From NCBI GenBank assembly GCA_963978905.1, contig OZ022258.1:51010591-51074590 (forward strand): a stretch of DNA of 64,000 bases. Reading direction: 5' to 3'. Position 1 is the first letter of the stretch. Every line of letters starts with the position of its first letter. Shown one piece after another: positions 20,117 to 31,600 of this stretch. The position numbers were made by a program, and so were the translations under genes. The stretch comes from Trichostrongylus colubriformis. Lineage: Eukaryota > Nematoda > Chromadorea > Rhabditida > Trichostrongylidae. A model generated the notes under the pieces. It had not been told where the DNA came from and did not search any database. It was given only the letters and a program-made list of their open reading frames with translations.

Positions 20117-21330
20117 AGATGGCTCCACTGTTTCGAGATGCGCGACATCCACCATCAAGCAGACCAGCGAATCAGCGATGGCAAGCACTTGGGGAAAAGG
20201 GATGCTTTCGATCGTGATAAGGTAGGGTGGACGAAATTTTGATAATATAGGTACTGCTATTATGGGGAAAGACTAGTATCGCTCAGTTTCGGGTGATATC
20301 ATGAAGTAGATACAGTTCTCAATCCTACTTTCAGGACGTGATCTGGGTCAGAAGGACCGTATTTAAGAATTTTGACGCTTTTCCCGATTTTTTCGTCGTT
20401 GACTTACTCTTCAACAGCAAAATCACATCATCGCTTTAGGACTCGACTATTATGGCGTCTTCAGCTCGGCCTATGGCCGCCGTCAGACTGCAATTTTGCG
20501 ATGCGATTTTGCGGTGTCGCGGCTCCGCATGTGAAGTTGCGGCATTGCCCAAATTCAGATTCGTGTTCATCGCGGCATATTTGAATGAAGTTCAAAACTT
20601 TGTGCCAGTTCCCGGCAAATGTACCGCGCGCGACGACCACAGCGAACTTTGTTCGGCATCGTTGTTCGGACCGAGTTTTAAACACACGATGGAGTTGCCC
20701 GAAAAGTTAAGCATGACACCGTCACGCCGCATATCACAAGCCACTCGATATCGGAATTTCTCTGCTGCTAAACCATGGTAGCAGCAATACGCGTGCGCAC
20801 AAACGCACATACAAAATTTATCAAAAAATCGAATGTATGGTATTAAAACATATTTCATAGATATTTTTATAAAGCTGGTATCAAAACATATTTCATAGAT
20901 ATCTTTATAAAGCAATTCACATACAATACACACATACAAAACACATTAAGCATAACGTTGGTGATGATGATGATGATGATGATGATCTGTTATGCTTGAG
21001 AGTTGATCTCACAACGGCCGTACAGTACACGAACTCGGTACAGGTAGAAATAGAGCAAGATAACAACGTATATAATGCGCAAACTTGGAGGAGTCACAGA
21101 AAAAGGGAATGAAAAAGAGGAACATGAAAAAAGAAAAAGGAAAATGAAACCAAATCTCCCAAGCACAAATTGAACTTCTATGAACACATACATAACAAAA
21201 AGAAAATAAATAGAAAAAGTAAGAGCAAAAAATAGAAAAAAGGATCGCGTTCACCGTTTGTTCTCAATAGACCGCAACCAACGTCAACAACCTGAACGAG
21301 ATAAATTGCATTGAAATCTTCTCATCCACT
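20117..21330. other. No gene seen; short tandem repeats
   Basis: A 36 bp direct repeat containing AAAACATATTTCATAGATAT occurs twice (about 20842-20876 and 20879-20913), and a (GAT)n tract occupies about 20962-20986. Open frames near 20370-20940 overlap each other on both strands and look like noise. Confidence 0.5.
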
Positions 21331-22110
21331 AAGAAGAAAGGGCACTATTCAACTATCCCAACCCCAGATACCGCGAGTTGGTCAAAAAAATAATTTTCGC
21401 TGAAACTTCGCCTAGGGGGGTTCCTTGGGGTGCTGATTACGAATATGACATCCGTTTTTGTTGTTTGCGCCAAATTGGTGCAATTGCATTATGGTGGTGC
21501 AACAACTCGTTTTCACCAAATTCACTGAAACTTTGCCCAGGAGGGTTATTTGGGGTGCTGATCACGAATATGACATCCGTTTGAGACCCTAGCGTCGTTT
21601 AGTTCCATTGCAGTGCAAATACAGTAGGGGCACCACACTGTTCCCGCAAGTTTTGCCTAAGCCTCGAGAAGGAAGGGAACTTTCCTTTCCTTTCAAGGCT
21701 TAGGCGAAAATATACACTTGAGTGTGCAATGATGACTGTAGGATAGTATCAAATGAAAGATGATAACGGAAATATGACGCTCTCCAGCTATATAAGCACT
21801 GTAGCAGAAATGAACATGACTGGTGCAATTTTTAAAGGCGCTGAAAACGGCGCTCGCACTGAAAACCAATGTCATATCCGTGATCAGCACCCCAAATAAC
21901 CCTCCTGGGTAAAGTTTCAGCGACTTGGTGAGAACGAGTTGTTCCACGAACATGGGGCAATTGCACCAATTTGGCGCAAACGGCAAAAACGGATCTCATA
22001 TTCGTAATCAGCACCCCAAATAAGTCCCCTAGGCAATGTTCAGCGAAAATTATTTTTTTGATCAACTCGCGGTACCTGAGGTGGGGATAGTTGAATAGTG
22101 CCTAAGAAAG
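21331..22110. mobile_element. Foldback element with internally duplicated arms
   Basis: Arms of about 260 bp (21331-21590 and about 21850-22110) are inverted copies beginning near GGGCACTATTCAACTATCCC. Each arm contains a block TTTGGGGTGCTGATNACGAATATGA twice, about 125-145 bp apart, so the unit was duplicated before the inversion. The spacer holds a second, smaller hairpin at 21655-21708 (GCCTAAGCC ... GGCTTAGGC). No coding region was recognised. Confidence 0.75.
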
Positions 22111-22662
22111 GAGCATCAAAATCAGTGAACTCGATCTTTGTACCCAGGGTGACCCATAAATTGCGCATCGATCGATACGTGATGATGACCCGACTATCAA
22201 CTGATCTGCGATCAGTAATCTCAAGCGGCTAATTGAAACGCTTTATACTAGGCGAAATGGGAGCGTGGTCTGTTAGAAAAGAAGTAGTGTTGGCTTGCGG
22301 AGACGCAGACTTGCAGAGAGCGACAGTGTCACGTGATCTGAGTGAAACGAGGCGATGCTTCCAATGTCTTCACCCGCAGATATAGTGTGGCAATGGCGCA
22401 CTTGTTCCTGAGACTGCACAAAAAAAGGTGACTGATGCGCGACTTATAGGATATTTACCGGGTCTCATAAAACATAACGCAATATAAAGAGCCAAAAAAT
22501 GGCGATTTCTAAACAGACTAGAAGCCGAATGGCATCGTGACGATGTGGATGAAACGTACGTACGTGCAACACGAGAGGACATGCGTTCATTCATAAATCG
22601 ACGTGAAACTCGTCCACATACACACATTCCACGACGCGCCGCGCGGCGAATCGTGTACGAGA

Positions 22663-25600
22663 TTATATCGCTTGGAAGTGAGGAACGACGTGTTGTAGGC
22701 CGAGCTCGATCTTTGACTGTTCCCTGATTTCGAATTTTTTCACTTTCCCTGTTACAGTTAGCGGGAATTCGTGCTCCTTCTTGAACAGGATATAGCGTGG
22801 AATTTTGAAATGGGCAATCTGAAAGAAGAGTTGATTTTTTAAAAGTCCATTTTGAAAAAAAGGGATAGTTTCTCTTACTTTGCCTTTACACCAATTCTTG
22901 ATGTGTTCTTCATTGACCTGACCCTCCGCTGACTCATGTAGTCGGATCCACGCACATACTGATTCGCCATATCTTTCGTCAGGTACACCAACAATCTAAA
23001 TGGCTGTCCCATAAGTATCGATTCTATGAATCACATCCGATGAAACAACTGCGAGACGACATCGTCCACATTTTGACAACATCATGAATTTAGTGTGCAA
23101 CAGGACGGTGAACCGTAATCCCCACAAGGACTTCGTAGCCAACATGGCGTCAAATAAAACGCCTGGTGTGCGTGCCCACAATGCGCCTGACATGACGTGA
23201 GCCATTCCAAATAAGTAAAGGATTCGTGATTTTCAAATTGTTCTACGCTTTCACTTTTGCACATAATGTTCAGCGTTGGTCGCAGAAATATTCGCTAGCA
23301 TGGGACTGCATTCCGGTCCAGTTTGGGTTAAAAGTCAGTAAGGCAACAAATTGGGTTGTGATGTTCCTAAAGATGTTAAGATCTTAAAGTTGTATCCTTG
23401 TAATTCCCGCATTCACAGGTAAGACGGGCAGCTAGTGCATACATATTCTTGCGTCCAGATCTAGCATTTTCATACTCGAAGATTATTTATTGAGAACCCT
23501 GTTTCGGCAGATTACTTCCAGATTTCACGAAAGGACTCACATGTGCATCTTCAATCTTCGGATGTTTGAAGAGGAATTGTTCGACCTCTGTCGGATAAAT
23601 GTTCTCACCGCCTCGAACGATCATGTCCTTCGAACGGCCAACTATCGAGATCGTACCATTGTCATGCATCACAGCAATGTCACTAAACAGCGAATTGTTG
23701 CGATATTCTGGCATGTTTTATAGCTTATTTCAACCCAAAAGTAACACTAACTAACATTTCGAAGTGCAATTCGCAAAAGTAGATATTTACTTTGAGGGTG
23801 ACAGACTAGATGATTCGATATTCGGGAAAGGAAAAATGGTGTCTAGAAATGAAGCCAAAGGTTCAAGAAAACATTTCGAAGTGCAATTCGCAGTGAAGGG
23901 AACAGTCGTATCCCCTTGACAATATCACGCGCTAACCGGTGGACCTTCGGTTGGATGACATCCCCTACAGGTGAACGGGCGGGCCACTTGGTGACCGCCA
24001 CACATCACAGATCCACGCAGCTCCCATCGATTTGTCAAGCGTTGTTATGATGAGTTCAGATGATGACAAACGTATCGCTTACCCCGTATGATACCATCCA
24101 TCTGCGGTGATCTCTTTTTTCGTCTGTTCTTCATTATTCCAATAACACCGCATCACCGAATATCCACGAATAATTACTTCTCCTTTTTCGCCTCGTGGAA
24201 GTATTTTACCATGTTTGTCAACCACAGCTGCCTATAGATTAGGTAAGTACGAATAATAAGACCAGCAACTACTTGTCTATTCAGTCGCACAAGAAACTAA
24301 TTCCGCTATCTTCTCGGGAAATACACAATGAATCTGGAGACACAAAATACGGTGCTGAAGATTGCGTCACAAAAGAACTCTTCGAGTCGTTACACAATCA
24401 TTTATCTGATTACCGGTATATGGATCTTCACACTCTCCCTTAATTCATAACCTAATAATTTAATTTTTTGACAGATTTTGACAGACTTTATCGCCGCCTT
24501 TCCCTTCCACCTTCTGGAGCTAGGTAACAAGCTGGCAAAGATTATTTACTGCTTACCTCAAGATGGTCCATAATGTGTCCAACACTTTTGATACGCTGTT
24601 CAGGTGGATCCTCCAGTATTGATATAAATATCGCACATGTCTCAGTCGTACCGTAGCATACCTAAATACGAGATGCTCCCGTATTGACAAAAGGTCAGAG
24701 AGGTCCAGTCGTACCGTAGCATACCTAAATACGAGATGCTATAGAAACAAGCACAGCTTCCTGTGTGATTGCAAGGGCCAAGGAATTATTGACAATCCTC
24801 TTTTTTCCTACCATTCCATAAAAACATGTCACTCGATTTCCAATCAAACACCTTTGCCCCGACGGTTGTTATCACATGCCTTCCCAGTATCCCGCTGGTG
24901 GGCGATTCGCGAAAGCGATACTCGATTATGTCATAACATTCACGATCGATTGCTTCAGCCGCTTTCATACTCTGTGGTGCCGACTACAGGGCGAGTCTGC
25001 TTCGTCTGTGCGTCTCCGTTCGTCCGCTTCTCGCCGCTGGTGAACGCAGCCCTGCCTGGGTTGAGTGTCATTAGAAAAAAGTTCATGTGACCGCGTTTGC
25101 TGCGCGACGAAATGGCGCGAATAAGGGCGCCGTACTATTTGATTCCTGAAGCGATTACGCCTGGAATAAGGCATAGAGCAACACTATGCTTGACAACCGG
25201 GTGTGGGCAGATATGACAGCGGATCGCTTCGCGGCGCCACCAGTACGACTCGCCGTATCGATTGCCCTTGGGAGGCAACCGAGCGTGACTGCGTCACGTC
25301 TGCGCTTCCACTCATGCCGCACTGCCTCGCTCGAAGGCTGCCATGCCCTGCCCTTAGCACTCGCACCCGCCGCGCCGCTCGCCGCGGGCGGCCACGCGAT
25401 TCGCTGTCATATCTGCCCACACCCCTTGACGACCTATCCAAGACGGCGTTCATAGCTCGCATCATCGCGTCGCATACCGGAACCCGCAACGAGAATTTTC
25501 TGTCTTAATGGCACACACCCACGCCCTGCCACCAGCAAGCATGTTGGCTCACACGGCCTCGGTGCAGATTCGCTGCCCCTCTTGATCTCGCTTTGAGGTA

Positions 25601-28600
25601 CTGGTTCGTAGCTGCCGCTGTATTTACGTTTTTTGATTTTCCTGGAAATCTGTACAGTACACGAATACGTGTCAATGATCTACTGAAATGTCTTCGATGC
25701 CACGATAATTCCAGTCCATGGGGTGTATGCCGTTAGGACAAGAAATTCGTGTGGCTGCATTCGGCGCGCAACGTAACGGTGCGAGCAATGGGCGTCGTAT
25801 AGGTTGAGTTCTAAAGCGATTACACCAAGAATGAGACCTGGAGCTCCGTCGTCGCTTCAGGGCCCCATACGGCCCGTACGGCTCGAAGAACTCGCATCAT
25901 CGCGTTTCACACCGGACGCCGCAAAGCGAATTTTCTGTCCTAATGGCATACACCCCACCTGCACGCATTTTTTCGACTCCCCACTGTTCTCCTCCCTGTC
26001 ATCCCCAACTACCCAAAATCAGAAAACCTCCACAAACAGATCGCCATAAGAAGATCAGCGGACCTCAACACTTTTCCTGTTATGAGACCACGAGACGAAT
26101 TTCACTCCATTGAATAGGGAAAATAATAAAGCCGATGGATTTGAGGCCGTAAAGAAACAAAAACAACAATCCGTCAAGCATCACTAACCTGCATATCACG
26201 CATGTGCATCTCGTTCACTAAACGCCGACACAACGTTATTGGGCAAGGGGCACCACTGATAATACCTGAAATGCAGACGGTTTTCAAAAGGCAAATATCA
26301 TCCATTTAAAGACAGCATTAGGGGTAATGCTTTAATGGAGAAATCCCTACAAGAAGTCACTCACATAGTAGCCCTGGGCGGAAGGCTATCTGTGGCGATA
26401 TCCCGGCGAAAAAGCGCCCCTCCAAGCTGTAGAAACGCCGCAACCGCTTGTCTGTTCCGCCTCTTTGATTTGTCGACCCTGCCTCCCGATGACGTAATCC
26501 CCGATTGACTGGTGTGGGAGCGGCCAAGGAGATGTGGCAGGATCGAAGGTTCTGTGGCGCTTTTTGCAGTTTTAGCTTGAAGCTCACTCCAAAAAGTAGA
26601 TGCTGTCATATTTCCAAACATTTCCCTGTGTTTACTTGGCAACATGCCAATGAAAAACTAGATCAGATTGCCCGCCTCTTGACGGGAAGGTCGTCCGCGC
26701 CAAGAACCAACACTGGGAAGGGGGTCCTATTTCTCGGGTTTTTGACCATTTCCATCCGTTTTTCTCCACTGTCCTGTCACTAGGCATCTCGACATTCATA
26801 TGCGCTACTTCTTTTACTTTTCGTCCGACTTTCCCCTAATGCTGCCTTTAAGCTAGACTCCATAGAGGCAACAATGGTTAAAGTGATTGTCATGGTTCAG
26901 TCCCTCTAGAAGCTGAACAGGCTTCAATGATGGTATGGAGTCGTTCAACATTTTTTATTGATTTACATTTATTTATTTATGTAAGCATTAGCCGCGCCAG
27001 AACATTAACAGAAATGCTAAACATTAACCGAAACATGTCTTGCTTGCAAATTAATATGTCATGCTTTATGTTCTGCCTCTATCCTATTCTCTCATCGCAG
27101 TAAACTTTTTACACTCCATTTCCCACAAGTGAAAAAGTCGCATTTAGGGAATTGCTCGTGCACGGTCAAATCAGCGTGAAATTGGGATTTCGTCCGACAA
27201 CAAGCCAACGGTTCCACTGACTCCCGGTATTTTCGGCAGTTCTTGGCTACTTTTTGATTTACTGATTTTCGGATGCTGGTGATAGTTTGCTCTATACAGG
27301 GGGTGCCAAAAAAAAAAAGTAATTTTGCCCACGGCTCACATCTGCCAGTTTTTCAAAACGTAGGGAATCGAAAGAGATAAAGGTATTGGGACAAAACATT
27401 CCCGAAATGTTCCTCTAAAAGCAGAAACAAGCTGTGGCTCCTCACGTTCATGTTTATAAAAATATGGAGGTTTCATTCGGCGCAGTCGGGCTTCGGAGTA
27501 CCTACATTTAAAAATTCGCTAAAAACAGTGGAGCCAAGCTCCGTGGTAGGTCTTTTGTGGGAAGCTTACTGAGGGTTAGCCCTTCGGTTCGTGGAAGTCA
27601 CAGAGCCCCTGCTGCTTGGACAAGGCTGCTATGATCCAAAGTATCATTTTCATGCCTAAAATCCACCTCCGGAGGGCTTTCAGTGGTAGGGGAACGTTTT
27701 GGCTCTTGGAAACAAAGGGCGCTGGGAACCCGGGAAAAACGCAGTGTTAAAGGACACCATCCGGTATGAATCCCCTTAGGTACCCAGATTGAACGGACGT
27801 CAGCAAGGTTGTGAAAGAGGGCGAAGAAATTTCGGATTTTGCCCAGTTGAGGTGATACATCTTGTTCAGTCTTTCATTGCTCCCGTTCCTGCTCGTGCAG
27901 GAGGCTGCCACGGAGTATAGTGATAGAGTGAGGTCTGCTCTTGATTCTGGGGATGGAAATACCCCAATAGAATTCACTGTAGTTTGGCTAAATGGGGTCG
28001 AAAGTGGAGGAGACAAAATTACTTTTTTTTTTGGCACCCCCTGTATAAATGCAAGACCAGTTATGGCCATGAAATCGATCTAGAGATTGAGATTGTAGGG
28101 ATTGAGCTATAGTGCCACGCGGCTAGCCTACCGTCCGAGATGATTTCCCTGCGGCTTCCGTTGTGAACCGGCCGCGCGCGGAGGGATATGGTCGCTGCGA
28201 GAGGCTGCGACCTGACCCATTCAGGGTGTCCTCACCTACCCTTAGCGAAGTCATTAGGTGAGTACGAAGAATGAGGTTAGCGCTGCAGTAGCCGCTTGTT
28301 TATTAAGTTTAGCTTCCTAAAATGAACGACAACTTTTAAATCACTTGTAAGAAAGAGTGATTGCACTTTTCAAGTATTCTACCAGAAGTAGTCATATAAT
28401 CACCTGAGCGGATGCTGTCGTAGTTGTATTTATGATAATCAGGGTGATTCAGCATATCAATGAACATCGTAGGCGTCCCATAAAGGACCGTGCATCTGTA
28501 ATCGTACAAAAATTATTTTAAATGTTTAATGTCCCGCGTGACCTTTTTTCTAGCTTCTATGCTCAATGTCCCCTGAGTAACATGAACAAGTCGGATTGCG

Positions 28601-31600
28601 CAGGCCGTGATTTGTTCCCACTGTAACCCTGTTCAAAGGACGCGAACGCGTCCTTTAAAGATCTTGCCACCAGCACGGTCCTTTCAATAGGGTGGAAGTT
28701 GGGGTTGTCGAAGATGAGGCAGATGCTTTTCACCGACGTCGGAGCTCTCAGGCTCTTCAGGCTCTTCAGGCTTAGGCTGAAATCCATATTCCCTCCCCCT
28801 ACATGAAAAAGCGTCAACCAAAACATTTATCTCATCTTCGACAATCCCAACTCCCATCCTGTTTAAAGGACCGTGCTGGTGGCAAGATCTTTAAAGGATG
28901 CGTATGCCTCCTTCAACCAGGGTTACGGTGGGAAGAAATCACGGCCCGCGGAATCCGTCTTGTGTAACATGAAGGTCCTATGGTTTGTCAATTACAAGCC
29001 ACGTGCTCCTTTAAAACTCATTGCTGACTGACTAAATTTTAAAACCAATAGAGTTCACCGTTCCTCATCAACAGCTTGGAGCGTTGCCAAAGCTTCGAAC
29101 GACGGCGCAGGGAAGACACATGTTCGAAGATGTGTTAGAGCAGCCAGTTCTCCCACCAACCATCCGAAACTATGGTACAACGGATTTGGAATGCAAATGA
29201 TTGTTTTCTGAATGCAAAACAGATGATTTGTCAAATCCCTACTTGCCTCATGTACTCCCCAATGAGTCAGATGGTACACGTAATAGAAACGCAACCAACT
29301 CTCGGTCACACTTTGCGCACCGTTGCAGGCGTCGGCGCCAAATTGACGCAGGTCTCGGAGTGAATCTGGTAACGCGCTCCGTTTGCAAGGCTCGACCCAA
29401 CCACAATATAGTATAATGATCGTGGCGAGAGCCTAGGAATTCTAATACGAGTATGGATGGTATGGCACCATGTCAAAATTCGAATCCGACAACGGCGTCA
29501 TTTGACGCAGACACCAGCGTCAAATGACGTGGCGCAAAGTATGACCGCGGCCTCACAGCTTTCATAAGATATGGCTGTTGAAAAGCGTCGCCAATGCCAC
29601 CCCAGAAGGCTACCGCACATACTTGCTCATGATAACCTGCACGAATACCGGTGAAGTAGGCATTGTTCAGAACGTTATGATGCGTCAATGTGGCACCCTT
29701 TGGTTGACCAGTCGTACCCTGAAAATCAATCAATTAAATTATCGATTATCAAATAGTCATCTGCTATTCATACTGCAGCATAGTTGGCACTTACACTGGT
29801 AAATTGAATATTGATAGGATCATCTGGTTGAATTTCACGTTCGATTTTCGCCAATTTCAAACGATCGTCAGCAGTTCCCATACGCATTACATCACTGTAT
29901 CGCCAAGCACCTCTAAAAATTCAAAGCCATATCTGAGAACGAAAAGGATAGCTCAGAACTCGCATAAGTCCAGTCACTCACGGATAGGTCTCATCTTCTG
30001 GGTCGAAGATGATCAAATGACGGAACACAGGGAAACATGATGATGAGACATCACTTCGGCCATGTGGCTTCAAGCCAATTTCCGAGATCACGTCCTAAAT
30101 CACAAGACTGACAGTTTTGAATTTTCAGAAAAAGGCTTCTCAAGACACCTACCCTGATGCTCTGGTAATAGTTGGATTTCTTGAAACCAGGTGGAGTAAT
30201 CAATGCCTTGATATCGACTTTACCAAGGGCAAATCGCAGTTCCTCAGACTGATAAGAGGGGTTGATATTTACCTGAAGATTTCATGATGAGAATATGAAA
30301 AGTAAGGCCATCCTGACTATTGATTCTCTGAATGTCAACCGTATAAAAGCGCTCAACAACGATTCTATTATGGGGGTAGGGGTGCCATCGAGCCAGACGA
30401 TCTTTCCATACCCAATTTTTCCGATAGGCAATGTAACAAACCAATAGCCTCAAAGTGCTAGACGATCTACGCGGAATATGAAATCTTGGAATACTTCGAA
30501 ACGAGTGATCAGCATGCATATGTGACAGGCATGCATACAACAGCTGAAGCAACAACTGAAGTCCGAATGTTCCAGGGGTAGGCTTCCGTCAAGGATTCCT
30601 CAACGGGGTCGCATATTGCGGTAGAAAAATTGGGGTCATATTTTGAACTATATACCCATATATCCTTGAGGAGTGAAGACTTAGGGCCGGTGAGCCGATC
30701 TTTAGGTAGTAATGCTACATATGCTTATCGACTTTGGAGAAATGGCTCTCTAGGACAGGGTATGGGCAAAACACACCTCACATATTTCGACTGGGGGAGT
30801 AAGGGGTCGTATTTTTCAAGTGCTTTCCTCGACGTCGGGTTTGGCCCTGGCGTCGAGGAACATTTCCCAGGGTAGTGGAGAAAGTAGAGACGCTACTGTC
30901 CCATTATACTGTTAAAAAAAGCGTAAAACACAGAAATAAGAACTCTGACGATGAGTTCCACCATATAAAAACCTCATCATTCCTGTGGATTTCTATATGG
31001 TGGAACTCATTGTCAGAGTGATTATTTTCGAACAAGTTACGGTAAGGTCACTTACCCTCTTCGAGACCAAACGTAAAGTGTAATGGACTTCAACGGACAG
31101 TACTTAGGCCCCACGCTAACGAAGTGCTACACGTCATCCCTTATCCTCTATTTACGTCAACGTAACTGTTCTGCAGATTTCCCAGATTGAGCTATACTCA
31201 CCAAAACCATCCCGCCGAGTGCGGTAGCGAACTGAGCCGTAACCCATTCGTAAGTGTTTGGGCCCCAGATACCAACGCGATCACCTTTTTCTACACCAAG
31301 ATGAATCAGTCCACAAGCTAGGCGTTCAGCCTGCAAACAATGTATGATTGAATTGGGGAATTGTAGATGCTATCCTTAGTAACATATAGCTGATTCAAGT
31401 TATACTCACATCTTTCAACACTTGGTAATATGTTCGTCGAATATTTTCCCGTTTAAAAATGACAAACTCTTTGTTCGGGGTCTGAAAAAGAGCCGTCTTA
31501 GTGATACTTCGAAGCATCCTCCAACTAATTTTTTCAATTCCAGTAATGAGGGAAAAATGGATTTCAAAGTTGAATTTGCATAAAGGATAGCTAAAAGAAA

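Noticed and set aside
20370..21254. Several overlapping ORFs near a GAT microsatellite
   Set aside because: Frames overlap on both strands, no family match, and the hydrophobic ones derive from AAAG-rich DNA.
24786..24968. 60-codon minus-strand frame between two acyl-CoA synthetase exons
   Set aside because: The exons on both sides join in phase without it and it has no similarity to the enzyme.
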